Shown: piece by piece, positions 10,129 through 19,932 of the stretch
Numbering within the stretch: the stretch's first letter is position 1
How the letters are laid out: the number at the start of each line of letters is the position of its first letter
Assembly: GCA_032378655.1 (NCBI GenBank)
Contig: JAVYJS010000005.1
Coordinates: 30,576 to 94,575, forward strand
Source of the DNA: Arsenophonus melophagi
GTDB lineage: Bacteria; Pseudomonadota; Gammaproteobacteria; Enterobacterales; Enterobacteriaceae
Length of the DNA stretch: 64,000 nucleotides
Direction: 5' to 3'
Translations under genes and position numbers: made by a program
The notes under the pieces: generated by a model
Told to the model about the DNA's origin: nothing
Seen by the model: only the letters and a program-made list of their open reading frames with translations
Databases searched by the model: none

Positions 10129-12240
10129 TTATTTTTCTGTTCTAGTGTACTGCTTACTAGAAACTGCTTCCTTAATGCTTAGACGAACACGACCATGTCT
10201 ATCAATTTCCTGTACTTTAACTGGTACTTCTTGACCTAAATATAAGTAATCAATAACTTTTTCAACACGTTTTTCAGCTATCTGAGAAATATGCACTAAT
10301 CCTTCTTTTCCACCAGCAATAGTAACAAAAGCCCCGAAGTCAACAATACGTGACACTTTACCTTGATAGGTACGACCAACTTCAACTTCAGCAGTAATAT
10401 CTTCAATACGACGAATAGCTTCTGCAGCTTTAGCACCATCTGTTGCAGCAATTTTTACTGTACCATCATCATCAATTTCAATCGTGGTGGCAGTTTCTTC
10501 AGTTAATGCTCTAATAACAGATCCACCTTTTCCGATGACATCTTTGATCTTATTGGGGTTAATATGGATAGTATGAATTCGTGGTGCAAATTCAGAAATT
10601 TCTTCACGTGGACGATTAATTGCTTTCTCCATCACCGTTAGAATGTGTAAACGTACCCCTTTTGCCTGATGTAATGCAACCTGCATAATCTCACGTGTAA
10701 TACCTTCAATTTTTATATCCATTTGCAGAGCACTAATACCTTCACGACTACCTGCGACTTTAAAATCCATATCGCCTAAATGATCTTCATCACTTAAGAT
10801 ATCGGAAAGTACAACGTAATCATCATTTTCTTTTACTAAGCCCATTGCGATACCGGCAACTGCAGACTTAATTGGAACACCAGCATCCATCAATGCTAGT
10901 GATGCCCCGCAAACGGAAGCCATAGAAGAAGAGCCATTAGATTCAGTAATTTCAGACACGATACGTACAGTATAAGGAAATTCTGTTTTGCTTGGTAAAA
11001 CAGCTAAAACACCACGTTTAGCTAAACGCCCATGACCAATTTCGCGCCTTTTTGGCGCACCAATTATCCCAATTTCACCTACTGAATAAGGTGGAAAATT
11101 ATAATGGAATAGAAAACGATCAGAATATTCTCCCATAATGTCGTCAATAAATTGTGCATCACGTTCAGTACCAAGCGTTGCTGTGACTAATACTTGCGTT
11201 TCTCCACGCGTAAATAATGCGGAACCATGAGTTCGAGGTAACACTCCAGTACGTACATCAAGCGCACGTACCATGTCTTTTTCTCGGCCATCAATCCTGG
11301 GTTCGCCCTTTAACAGTCGAGTGCGCACAACTTTTCTTTCTACACCAGAGAGCATGTCATTTATTTCAGCGATATCTAAAGATTCATTTTCTTCACACAG
11401 TATATTAGCAACATCTTCTTTTATTGCATCAATGCTAATGCAACGTTCTTGTTTTTCAGTAATACGATAAGCATCGCCAAGCCGATTTTCAGCTAATTCA
11501 ATGACACGACGATATAAATCTTCATTAATCTTTTCTGGCTTCCAGTCCCATTTTTCTTTATCTGTTTTAGTAACTAAGTCATTAATATTCTTAATGACGA
11601 TTTGTTGTGCTTCGTGACCAAACATTACTGCATCAAGCATTTGTTCTTCCGTTAATAAATCCGCTTCAGACTCTACTGTTAGTACAGCACGAGAAGTGCC
11701 TGCGACTACTAAATTTAAGCGGCTTTTTCTTAATTCATTAAGAGTTGGATTTAAAACATATTGGTCATTAATATAACCTACGCGCGCTGCGCCAATTGGA
11801 CCATTAAATGGAATACCAGATATAGATAACGCAGCAGATGCACCGATCATAGCAACAATATCGGGATTTACTTGCGGATTAATGGAGACAACCGTAGCAA
11901 TAATTTGTATTTCATTGATAAATCTTGCTGGAAACAATGGACGAAGTGGACGATCAATCAGCCTGGCAATAAGCGTTTCTCCTTCACTAGGACGGCCTTC
12001 TCGACGAAAAAAGCTACCTGGAATTCGGCCAGCCGCATAAGATCGTTCTTGATAATTAACAGTTAATGGAAAGAAATCCTGTCCTTTTTTTACTTTTTTC
12101 TTCCCAACCACAGTGACAAATACGGCTGTATTATCCATATTAACCATAACCGCAGCAGTTGCTTGACGCGCCATCATGCCAGTTTCTATCGAAACAATAT
12201 GTTGGCCATATTGAAATTTACGAACAATAGGATTAAGCAA
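10129..12240 (-). CDS. pnp: Polyribonucleotide nucleotidyltransferase (PNPase)
   Basis: Phosphorolytic 3'-5' exoribonuclease and degradosome component. The 703 residues (E. coli 711) show two RNase PH-like domains (first from about residue 10, with RREGRPSEGETL; second from about 310, with GETQVLVTATLG and the DADHL-like region), the KH domain with IGKGGSVI near 560, and a C-terminal S1 domain (VGRTYQGKVSRIVDFGAFV). The start MLNPIVRKF matches the family. It follows rpsO by 277 nt, which in E. coli holds the rpsO terminator and the RNase III site for pnp autocontrol. Confidence 0.97.
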   Translation of the reverse strand: MLNPIVRKFQYGQHIVSIETGMMARQATAAVMVNMDNTAVFVTVVGKKKVKKGQDFFPLTVNYQERSYAAGRIPGSFFRREGRPSEGETLIARLIDRPLRPLFPARFINEIQIIATVVSINPQVNPDIVAMIGASAALSISGIPFNGPIGAARVGYINDQYVLNPTLNELRKSRLNLVVAGTSRAVLTVESEADLLTEEQMLDAVMFGHEAQQIVIKNINDLVTKTDKEKWDWKPEKINEDLYRRVIELAENRLGDAYRITEKQERCISIDAIKEDVANILCEENESLDIAEINDMLSGVERKVVRTRLLKGEPRIDGREKDMVRALDVRTGVLPRTHGSALFTRGETQVLVTATLGTERDAQFIDDIMGEYSDRFLFHYNFPPYSVGEIGIIGAPKRREIGHGRLAKRGVLAVLPSKTEFPYTVRIVSEITESNGSSSMASVCGASLALMDAGVPIKSAVAGIAMGLVKENDDYVVLSDILSDEDHLGDMDFKVAGSREGISALQMDIKIEGITREIMQVALHQAKGVRLHILTVMEKAINRPREEISEFAPRIHTIHINPNKIKDVIGKGGSVIRALTEETATTIEIDDDGTVKIAATDGAKAAEAIRRIEDITAEVEVGRTYQGKVSRIVDFGAFVTIAGGKEGLVHISQIAEKRVEKVIDYLYLGQEVPVKVQEIDRHGRVRLSIKEAVSSKQYTRTEK

Positions 12241-12469
12241 AATAATACCCTTTTATCTGTGTTTTTTTATAAAGCTAATATTTCCCTTCTTGATATATCC
12301 TCACAACTAATAAGTATATTGAATATTTTTTTATTTATCTTTTTTAAGATAAATTTTTTATTAGCCGCGCGTACAATATGTATCTCAAGAGGCTTCTTTT
12401 ATGTTCTAAATATAGATGGTAAAAAAAATTTTTCTAAAATTACTTAGTAAGTGCAAATCCATTATAAAA

Positions 12470-12507
12470 TGGATCCCTTCTAGCAGAAGGGGCCAAAGGC
12501 CCCTTTA
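12470..12507 (-). terminator. Hairpin cluster between rpsO and pnp
   Basis: Just after the rpsO stop the minus strand reads AAGGGGCC-TTT-GGCCCCTT, overlapping a second hairpin CCCTTCT-gct-AGAAGGG, so the two are mutually exclusive. The site matches the position of the rpsO terminator/attenuator of E. coli. No clean T-run follows, so termination may be partial, letting pnp be read through. Confidence 0.65.
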
Positions 12508-12517
12508 AAGCAAAAAA

Positions 12518-12787
12518 TTAGCGACGTAATCCTAAGCGTCCAATAAGCCCGTTATAACGGGCAATATCTTTACGCTTAAGATAGCTCAATTGTTTACGAC
12601 GTCTAGCAACCAATCGCAGCAGACCGCGACGACTATGGTGATCTTTCTTATGTTCTGAAAAATGATCTTGCAAATGATTGATTTGTGCAGTTAATAGAGC
12701 TACTTGCACTTCACTAGAACCCGTATCATGTTGATCATGACCATAATCTGCAATAATTTGTGATTTTGCTTCTCTACTTAGAGACAT
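12518..12787 (-). CDS. rpsO: Ribosomal protein uS15
   Basis: Small-subunit protein binding 16S rRNA in the platform; an early assembly protein. The 89 residues equal the E. coli length and keep the RNA-binding core (DTGSSEVQVALLTAQI, HHSRRGLLRLV, RRKQLSYLKRKD). An in-frame extension upstream to 12895 exists, but the ATG at 12787 gives MSLSREAK and has GGAG 8 nt upstream, so I take that start. It lies between truB and pnp as in E. coli. Confidence 0.96.
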   Translation of the reverse strand: MSLSREAKSQIIADYGHDQHDTGSSEVQVALLTAQINHLQDHFSEHKKDHHSRRGLLRLVARRRKQLSYLKRKDIARYNGLIGRLGLRR

Positions 12788-12912
12788 AAATAACTCCAAA
12801 CTTTCCATTAAACAATAAGAAAAGCCAATCTCTAATTTAACCTTTCCAAATAGATTACTTAACAATATTTTACACTGTAATTCAGCATAACGCAAGTGAG
12901 CATCTACATATA

Positions 12913-13854
12913 CTAATAAGCACTTGCCTCTAACAAACGACGAGGTGCAATTTTATTTTGTTCATCAATCTCAGCAATACCAATAAATTTATGCATATTG
13001 CCTTCTGTTACTTGCACTTTTTTCCCATAGCAAAATTGATGATGCACAGAAATCGCTTGCCCTTTTTTAAGATAGGTTGCAACTCTCGATGAGATATTGA
13101 TTTCAGGAAAATGATTAACAGTTGCCTCTACAGGCAATAATAAAGAATCTAATGCTACTTCCATAGAAGCTGTACCTAATTTCACTTGTTGTTTAATAGA
13201 ATATAATTGTTTTAACGTTACCATACGTTCCTTTGGATAACTCGCTACCTGAAAGCGTCTTAGATAAATTACATGGGCACCGCAACCTAAAAATTCGCCT
13301 AAATCATCAATAATAGTCCTAATATAGGTTCCTTTTGAACAATGAATCGTTAATTCTAGTTCATTTTTTAACCAACGATCGCATCGTAAATTATAAATAG
13401 TAATCGGCCGGCCTTGACGTTCAATAATAATACCTTTTCTGGCATATTCATACAGGGGCTTACCCTGATATTTAAGCGCAGAATACATAGACGGTACTTG
13501 GATTATTTTACCACTAAATTTATCTAATGCCTTATCAAGGATCTGTTGGGTGATTTCTACTGGGCGTCGACAAATTACTTTACCATTTGCGTCTGAAGTA
13601 TCAGTACGTTGTCCTAAACGAGCAATAACTTGATAGCGTTTATCTGAATCAAGTAAAAATTGTGAAAATTTTGTAGCTTCACCTAAACAAAGCGGCAACA
13701 TGCCAGTTGCTAAAGGATCCAGTGCTCCGGTATGACCTGCCTTTTTAGCATTAAATAGCCGTCGTGCTTTTTGCAAAGCATCATTAGATGAAAGTTTTGC
13801 TGGTTTATCTAATAATAATAATCCATGAACATCACGGCCATCATGATGTCTCAT
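12913..13854 (-). CDS. truB: tRNA pseudouridine(55) synthase
   Basis: Makes pseudouridine 55 in the T-loop of all elongator tRNAs. The 313 residues (E. coli 314) contain DVHGLLLLDKP at the N terminus, the catalytic Asp in GHTGALDPLATG, the SALKYQGKPLYEYAR segment and a C-terminal PUA domain. The start codon overlaps the rbfA stop in an ATGA arrangement, which suggests translational coupling. Confidence 0.96.
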   Translation of the reverse strand: MRHHDGRDVHGLLLLDKPAKLSSNDALQKARRLFNAKKAGHTGALDPLATGMLPLCLGEATKFSQFLLDSDKRYQVIARLGQRTDTSDANGKVICRRPVEITQQILDKALDKFSGKIIQVPSMYSALKYQGKPLYEYARKGIIIERQGRPITIYNLRCDRWLKNELELTIHCSKGTYIRTIIDDLGEFLGCGAHVIYLRRFQVASYPKERMVTLKQLYSIKQQVKLGTASMEVALDSLLLPVEATVNHFPEINISSRVATYLKKGQAISVHHQFCYGKKVQVTEGNMHKFIGIAEIDEQNKIAPRRLLEASAY

Positions 13855-14267
13855 TCATTTATTTTGTTATCTTGAGTAGCATGATAGCGCTTTGTATCAT
13901 CGCGGATTACATTACTAATTAAATTAGATATACGGATACTTTCTACTAAAGAGTTATCATAAAAAAATGTTAATTCAGGAATTACACGTAAATGCATTAC
14001 TTTACCTAACCAAGTGCGAATATGTTTTGCAAGGTCACCATTCAATACTTTGATACAGTTTTTAACTGTATTTGTTTTATTTTTTGAATCTTTTATACTT
14101 AAAAAAGTTATAAATACTTTTGCATAAGCCAGATCACGAGAAACTTTTACTCCTGAAACAGTAGCCATTTTTACACGTGGATCTTTAATCTCTCGATGCA
14201 ATATACTGGCAATCGCTTTCTGTATTTCCTGGTTAACACGCTGAGTGCGATTAAACTCTCTTGCCAT
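13851..14267 (-). CDS. rbfA: 30S ribosome-binding factor A
   Basis: Small KH-fold protein needed for late 30S maturation and 16S 5'-end processing. The 138 residues (E. coli 133) start MAREFNRTQRVNQEIQKAI and contain DPRVKMATVSGVKVSRDLAYAKVF-type sequence (read in two parts here) and the C-terminal ELTFFYDNSL. It lies in the nusA-infB-rbfA-truB operon. It stays intact although rimP, another 30S maturation factor of the same operon, is broken. Confidence 0.95.
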   Translation of the reverse strand: MAREFNRTQRVNQEIQKAIASILHREIKDPRVKMATVSGVKVSRDLAYAKVFITFLSIKDSKNKTNTVKNCIKVLNGDLAKHIRTWLGKVMHLRVIPELTFFYDNSLVESIRISNLISNVIRDDTKRYHATQDNKINE

Positions 14268-14457
14268 TTTTATCTCCAGAGAATCAAAGGGAAAATATAA
14301 GCATCATGCATTTGTTATTTATAAAATAATGTTATATATAACATAATACTAAATAGATATTCGGGATAGAAATTTTAAAATAGATACAGATAACATCTAT
14401 AAAATATTACTGATCATATATAAGTAATATAGCATCGTACTCTATCGATACATAATA

Positions 14458-17052
14458 TTAATTATCAATCGAACGTTTTACTTCAATAACTTCAAATACC
14501 TCTATTATATCGCCAACACATATATCATTATAATTCTTTATACCAATTCCACATTCCATACCATGACGGATTTCGTTAACATCAGATTTAAAGCGTCGTA
14601 AAGATTCTAATTCACCTTTATAAATCACCACATTATGCCTTAAAACATGAATAGGCTTACTACGTTTAATAGTTCCTTCCAGCACCATACAACCAGCAAT
14701 TGCACCAAATTGAGGTGATTTAAAAACATCACGTACTTCTGCTAATCCGATAATTTTCTGCTTATATTCTGGTGCTAACATACCAATCATCGCCTGTTTG
14801 ATCTCATCAATAAGACTATAAATAACAGAATAATAGCGAAGATCTACATTTTCCCTTTCAGCCATTCGTCGTGCTAAAGCATCAGCACGAACATTGAAGC
14901 CAATGATAATGGCATTAGAAGCAGCAGCCAATATAACATCGGTTTCTTTAATACCACCAACACCTGAACCAATAATCTTTACTTTTACTTCATTAGTTGA
15001 AAGGTTTTGCAATGAATCAGAGATCGCTTCACAACTGCCTTTTACATCAGTTTTTAATACAATATTTAATTCAGAAACCTGGCCATCTTTCATATCAGTA
15101 AACATATTTTCTAATTTTGATTTCTGCTGCCGCGCTAGTTTTACTTCTCGAAATTTACCTTGACGATAAAGTGCAACCTCGCGCGCTTTCTTTTCATCAC
15201 GTACTACTGTTGCTTCATCACCTGCAGCAGGTACATTTGATAAGCCAAGAATTTCAACTGGCATGGATGGTCCTGCAGACTGAATATCTTCACCCAATGC
15301 ATTACGCATTGCGCGAATTCGGCCATACTCCAAACCACATAGTGCAATGTCACCTTTATTAAGAGTACCTTCCCGAACTAAAATAGTTGCAACTGAACCA
15401 CGACCTTTATCTAAATAAGATTCAATAACAATACCACTGGCCATACCAGTACGAACTGCTCTTAGTTCTAATAATTCTGCTTGCAATAAAATTGCTTCTA
15501 ATAATATATCAATACCTGTTCCATTTTTAGCAGATACATGGATACATTGGTTTTCACCACCCCATTCTTCAGAAATGATACCATATTGCGATAGTTCATT
15601 TTTAATGCGATCGGGATCAGCGTCGTGTTTATCAATTTTATTAATTGCGACAATAATAGGCACATTAGCAGCTTTAGCATGTTGAATAGCTTCTATCGTC
15701 TGAGGCATTACACCGTCATCTGCTGCCACGACCAATACAACAATATCAGTTGTTTGAACACCACGAGCACGCATCGCAGTAAATGCAGCATGTCCAGGTG
15801 TATCTAAAAAAGTAATCATACCCTTATCTGTATCAACATGATAAGCCCCAATGTGCTGCGTGATCCCACCTGCTTCGTCTGATGCTACTTTAGTTGAACG
15901 AATATAATCCAGTAACGAAGTTTTACCATGGTCTACATGCCCCATGATAGTTACAACTGGTGCTCGTGGTTCTGCAATTGCTTCACTGGTATCACGATCA
16001 CTAAAAATTGCTTCCTCTAACTCATTTTCACGAAGTAAGATAACTTTGTGTCCCATTTCATGTGCTACAAGTTGTGCTGTTTCTTGATCAACCACCTGAT
16101 TTATTGTTACCATTATACCCATTTTCATCATTGTTTTGACAACTTCTGCGCCTTTGACGGCCATCTTATTCGCTAATTCAGAAACCGAGATAGCATTGCC
16201 AATAACAACATCACGATTAATAACTGACACTGGTTTTGTAAAAATTTGCTGTAATAAACTAGTTTTTTTCTGTTTACATTTTGTTTTATTTGTACGGAGA
16301 GCTACGCGCTCTTCTTCACGGTCAGATTTCTCGGAAAGCTTATTATTTTTTTTCTGTCGAGCAGCTTTCCAAGCTCGATTTCGAGCACGACGACCTTCTC
16401 CTTTTGCATCGTTCTCGTCTTCTTCTTCATGAGCATAACGAGAAGTTTTGATATGATAATTAGGATTATGCTCTATTTCATTAAGAGAGCTCCAATAATT
16501 GGAAGTGTCCTCTTCTTTCATACGTCGAGTTGCTTCAGAAAGTCGTTTAGTTTCAGCTTCTACCTTACGTCGTGTCTTTTCTTTAGCTTTATCCTGAGGC
16601 TCTCCTGCTACATCGTTTCGAAGCTTTTTTTCTGTATAAACAGCAAAATCTTTATTCGATTTAACTTGTGTTTTATGATTATTAATTTGTTTCACTTTCT
16701 TTTGTTCCGAGGCTTCACATTTTGCTTTCTTTGCAGCTTGTGTTTTTTCTGATCTATCTATATCCACATATGTGCGCTTTTTACGGACTTCAATATTGAC
16801 TAATTTGCTTTTTCCGCTCATACCTGAAACAGTTAGTGTACTACGAGTTTTCCTTTGTAGTATTAATTTCCCAGTATGATTACCCGTGGTTCCATCTGAA
16901 CGATTTAAGTATGCAAGTAAAGTTTCTTTTTCATTTTGAGTAACAGCATCATTTTCATTTTTCTTTATCCCGGCATCTCCAAACTGCTGTACCAGGCGTT
17001 CAACCGAAGTTTGAATCTCAGTTGCCAACGATTTTACAGTTTCATCTGCCAT
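14458..17052 (-). CDS. infB: Translation initiation factor IF-2
   Basis: GTPase that brings initiator tRNA to the 30S subunit. The 864 residues (E. coli 890) hold the N-terminal IF2 domain, the QRKTRSTLTVSGMSGKSK linker, a long charged Lys/Glu-rich region, a second N domain (SVSELANKMAVKGAEVV), then the G domain: GHVDHGKT near residue 370, DTPGHAAF, NKID and SAKNGTG, followed by the C-terminal beta-barrel and tRNA-binding domains. The linker is somewhat shorter than in E. coli. It follows nusA by 20 nt. Confidence 0.97.
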   Translation of the reverse strand: MADETVKSLATEIQTSVERLVQQFGDAGIKKNENDAVTQNEKETLLAYLNRSDGTTGNHTGKLILQRKTRSTLTVSGMSGKSKLVNIEVRKKRTYVDIDRSEKTQAAKKAKCEASEQKKVKQINNHKTQVKSNKDFAVYTEKKLRNDVAGEPQDKAKEKTRRKVEAETKRLSEATRRMKEEDTSNYWSSLNEIEHNPNYHIKTSRYAHEEEDENDAKGEGRRARNRAWKAARQKKNNKLSEKSDREEERVALRTNKTKCKQKKTSLLQQIFTKPVSVINRDVVIGNAISVSELANKMAVKGAEVVKTMMKMGIMVTINQVVDQETAQLVAHEMGHKVILLRENELEEAIFSDRDTSEAIAEPRAPVVTIMGHVDHGKTSLLDYIRSTKVASDEAGGITQHIGAYHVDTDKGMITFLDTPGHAAFTAMRARGVQTTDIVVLVVAADDGVMPQTIEAIQHAKAANVPIIVAINKIDKHDADPDRIKNELSQYGIISEEWGGENQCIHVSAKNGTGIDILLEAILLQAELLELRAVRTGMASGIVIESYLDKGRGSVATILVREGTLNKGDIALCGLEYGRIRAMRNALGEDIQSAGPSMPVEILGLSNVPAAGDEATVVRDEKKAREVALYRQGKFREVKLARQQKSKLENMFTDMKDGQVSELNIVLKTDVKGSCEAISDSLQNLSTNEVKVKIIGSGVGGIKETDVILAAASNAIIIGFNVRADALARRMAERENVDLRYYSVIYSLIDEIKQAMIGMLAPEYKQKIIGLAEVRDVFKSPQFGAIAGCMVLEGTIKRSKPIHVLRHNVVIYKGELESLRRFKSDVNEIRHGMECGIGIKNYNDICVGDIIEVFEVIEVKRSIDN

Positions 17053-17072
17053 TCTTTTCTTCCCGTTACAAA

Positions 17073-18587
17073 TTATTTTTGATCATTGCTAAACCAGCAA
17101 ATATTACGAGCAGCCATAATAATTGCACCAGTTTGTTCATCGTTTAACCCTTCTTCAATATCTCGTAAATCATCAATTCCCTGTTCAGCAAGCTCTTCCA
17201 ATGTACAAATACCATGAGCAGCTAGCTTCATTGCTAACGCAGGATTCATACCTAGTAGATTTAAAAGATCCTCAGTTGGCTGATTATATCCAGTACTTTC
17301 TTTTTGCGCTAATTTTAATGTCGTCAGTGCTGTTTTAGCTCTTTCTCGCAAAACATCAATCATTTTTTCATCAAGACCATCTATTTCTAGTAGCTCATTG
17401 ATTGGCACATAGGCTAATTCTTCTAATGTAGAAAACCCTGCTTCAACAAGAACGGTAGCAAATTCTTCATTAATATTAAGATTTTTAATAAAAGAATGAA
17501 TGGATGTATTTGCTTCTGCTTGATGTTTAGCTTCAAGTTCCTCTACTGTTATGACATTTAATTCCCATCTATCATCTCCACGATGTTTTTTCAGTAACTG
17601 AGAAGCTAAGCGAATATTTTGTCCATTGCGACCAATTGCCTGAGCTAAATTACTACTTTCAACAGCAATATCCATAGTATATTTATCTTCATCAACAATG
17701 ATAGAAACAATATCAGCTGGTGCCATTGCATTAATTACAAATTGTGCAGGATTATCATCCCATAGAACAATATCAATACGCTCACCACCAAGTGCGCTTG
17801 ATACTGCCTGCACTCTTGCACCACGCATACCAACACAAGCGCCTACTGGATCAATACGCTTATCATTCGTTTTGACGGCAATTTTTGCTCTTGATCCAGG
17901 GTCGCGGGCAGATGCCTTAATTTCAATAATTTCTTCGCCAATTTCAGGTACCTCTATGCGAAATAATTCTATTAACATTTCGGTACGAGCACGGCTAACA
18001 AATAGCTGTGCTCCACGTGCTTCAGGACGTACGTCATACAATACACCACGCACACGATCACCTGGGCGAAAATTTTCACGTAGTAACATATCATTTCGTA
18101 AAATTACTGCTTCAGCATTATTACCTAAATCCAATATAATATTTTCACGATTTACTTTTTTGACCATACCAGTAATGATTTCACCTTGCTTCTTACGGAA
18201 TTGTTCGACAACCATTGCTCTTTCAGCTTCACGTACCTTTTGAACAATCACCTGTTTTGCAGTTTGCATGGTAATACGATCAAATGTGACGGACTCTATC
18301 TGATCCTCTACATAATCGCCTAATTTAATCTCTGAGTTTTCAAACTTTGCTGCATTTAACGTAATTTCACGTGTCGGTTGCGTTACTTCTTCGACTACTA
18401 GCCAACACCGAAACGTATCAAAATCTCCTGTTTTACGATCAATATTAACGCGAACATCAATTTCTTGTGCATATTTTTTTTTAGTAGCTGTTGCTAAGGC
18501 GATTTCAAGCGCTTCAAAGATTTTTTCGCGAGGAAGAGATTTTTCATTAGAAACCGCTTCTACAACAGCCAGAATTTCTTTATTCAT
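17073..18587 (-). CDS. nusA: Transcription termination/antitermination factor NusA
   Basis: RNA-polymerase-associated factor controlling pausing, termination and antitermination. The domains run in order: N-terminal RNAP-binding (MNKEILAVVEAVSNEK), S1 (GEIITGMVKKVNRENIILDLG), KH1 and KH2 (DPVGACVGMRGARVQAVS; NLAQAIGRNGQNIRLASQ), and two acidic AR repeats (FATVLVEAGFSTLEELAYVP; LEELAEQGIDDLRDIE). The length of 504 against 495 is mainly explained by about eight extra residues (KKHRGDDR) after ASQLL in KH2, where E. coli goes straight from ASQLSG to WELNV. GAGG lies upstream of the ATG. The upstream rimP is a wreck. Confidence 0.97.
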   Translation of the reverse strand: MNKEILAVVEAVSNEKSLPREKIFEALEIALATATKKKYAQEIDVRVNIDRKTGDFDTFRCWLVVEEVTQPTREITLNAAKFENSEIKLGDYVEDQIESVTFDRITMQTAKQVIVQKVREAERAMVVEQFRKKQGEIITGMVKKVNRENIILDLGNNAEAVILRNDMLLRENFRPGDRVRGVLYDVRPEARGAQLFVSRARTEMLIELFRIEVPEIGEEIIEIKASARDPGSRAKIAVKTNDKRIDPVGACVGMRGARVQAVSSALGGERIDIVLWDDNPAQFVINAMAPADIVSIIVDEDKYTMDIAVESSNLAQAIGRNGQNIRLASQLLKKHRGDDRWELNVITVEELEAKHQAEANTSIHSFIKNLNINEEFATVLVEAGFSTLEELAYVPINELLEIDGLDEKMIDVLRERAKTALTTLKLAQKESTGYNQPTEDLLNLLGMNPALAMKLAAHGICTLEELAEQGIDDLRDIEEGLNDEQTGAIIMAARNICWFSNDQK

Positions 18588-18607
18588 TCTAGTTGCCTCA
18601 TGGAACT

Positions 18608-19065
18608 TTATTGCACGTGTAGTGCCAGGGTTAGCTTTCTAGATGATTTAGAACAAGCACTTTCCTTGTCATCCAACAATAACTGTAATTATTTCATCAT
18701 CAACTACATTAATTATAAACCTTGTCATTTACGAATGACACTTCATGGATATTTAATATCCAATTTATATCTCTTTACTAAGATGCTCATAGTGTGAGAG
18801 AGTACATGGTTGACATTCTTCACACGATGAAGACATCTACAGAATTAGAGCATGGTGCTCAGATTTTTAAAATTCAGCACTGCACTTGATAAGTGGTTAA
18901 CATCTAAGCAATCATCAAGTAAATAATACCATTTCATTATTAATGATGATTGATAATTCGAAATATGTGCTCAAATACACTTCAACTCAACAAAATTAAA
19001 TACCTAATATTTTCAATATATTTTACCAGTACTGAATCAGTAGTATTTATTTTGTTCTACTATGC
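18608..19065 (-). pseudogene. rimP: Decayed rimP (30S ribosome maturation factor)
   Basis: In E. coli rimP lies between metY and nusA. Here the minus strand gives its pieces in order with several frameshifts. DDCLDVNHLSSAVLN (about 18874-18920) matches DDCADVSHQVSAVLD. Next comes ALIL-stop-MSSS (NLEVSSP, with GAG to TAG), then HYEHL (HYARF), then RK-stop-QG (RKWQG, with TGG to TGA), then VVDDEIITVIVG (AVDGEMITVTVEG). The tail KLTLALHVQ ends at a TAA 20 nt before nusA, as in the real gene. An N-terminal ILKILGI-stop matches VEALGFE. The order, the matching tail and the correct locus make this secure. Confidence 0.9.
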
Positions 19066-19083
19066 GTAAACCTAGCTCTGAGA

Positions 19084-19103
19084 AATAAAAAGGGCTAAAA
19101 GCC
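19084..19103 (-). terminator. Rho-independent terminator after metY
   Basis: On the minus strand, downstream of the initiator tRNA, the sequence is GGGCT-TTT-AGCCC followed by TTTTTATTTC: a short stem and a T-run, the classic terminator form. It lies between metY and the dead rimP, so it could end the tRNA transcript or attenuate read-through into nusA. Confidence 0.75.
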
Positions 19104-19254
19104 CAGTTTTTGTTATTTGAAATAGCAAAACCCTGAGAACTGTGGTTTGATAAAATTAGATCCTTTACAGTTGCCAATAAGTTTAACACCTAACTTAGCA
19201 TTTCTAAACGAAAATAATTCAAACGATGCCTACAAGAGATCATGTGTTAAGAAG

Positions 19255-19331
<77 letters not shown>

Positions 19332-19389
19332 TCTGAAAACTGTACAAGTTTACTCTGATAAAACAAAAAATGCAAGCTATCTTTTATAA

Positions 19390-19478
19390 TGGTACCGAGG
19401 GCGGGACTTGAACCCGCACGCCATTTTATAGGCGCTACCACCTCAAGATAGCGTGTATACCAATTTCACCACCTCGGC
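19390..19478 (-). tRNA. leuU: tRNA-Leu(GAG)
   Basis: An 89-nt class II tRNA with a long variable arm (GTAGCGCC...), anticodon GAG, acceptor GCCGAGG paired with CCTCGGT, discriminator A73 and encoded CCA. Only 58 nt separate it from the initiator tRNA. It lies next to secG as in E. coli. Confidence 0.95.
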
Positions 19479-19543
19479 ACCACAGTAATTTTTTTTAAAA
19501 ACCTATTTTGAAAACTATTTTACCATCAAAAGCTTTCGTGTAA

Positions 19544-19879
19544 TTAATAAGGGATATCACTTGTTGGTGCAGAGGGGATAATTGGTACTAATGCTGGTTG
19601 ATCAGCTTGAGTCGGTTCATCAATGTTTTCCCATTTGCCTCCAGTTATACTTTTATTGGCAGTTAAATTTCCTAAAATTAAACTGATTGAAAAGAATAAT
19701 GCTGCAAAAATAGCTGTCATCTTAGTCATGAAATGACCTGTTCCTGATGAACCAAATAATGTTGAAGAAGCACCAGATCCGAACGAAACTCCAAAATCAG
19801 TAGCTTTGCATTGCAGAATGATTATAGAAATCAATGCTATTGAGATGAATAAAAAGATAACTAAAAGGGTTATGTACAT
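19544..19879 (-). CDS. secG: Preprotein translocase subunit SecG
   Basis: Inner-membrane subunit of the SecYEG channel that helps SecA cycling. The 111 residues (E. coli 110) show two membrane helices (about residues 2-20 and 53-70) joined by the conserved loop QCKATDFGVSFGSGASSTLFGS, and a short Pro/Ala-rich C-terminal tail. It precedes tRNA-Leu as in E. coli. Confidence 0.94.
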   Translation of the reverse strand: MYITLLVIFLFISIALISIIILQCKATDFGVSFGSGASSTLFGSSGTGHFMTKMTAIFAALFFSISLILGNLTANKSITGGKWENIDEPTQADQPALVPIIPSAPTSDIPY

Positions 19880-19932
19880 AGCTAATACCTATTTAATAAA
19901 AAAAATCTTGCAGAACCTTTACTACATAACTT

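Noticed and set aside
16136..16752. Long plus-strand open frames opposite infB
   Set aside because: Antisense shadows of the low-complexity Lys/Glu-rich region of IF-2.
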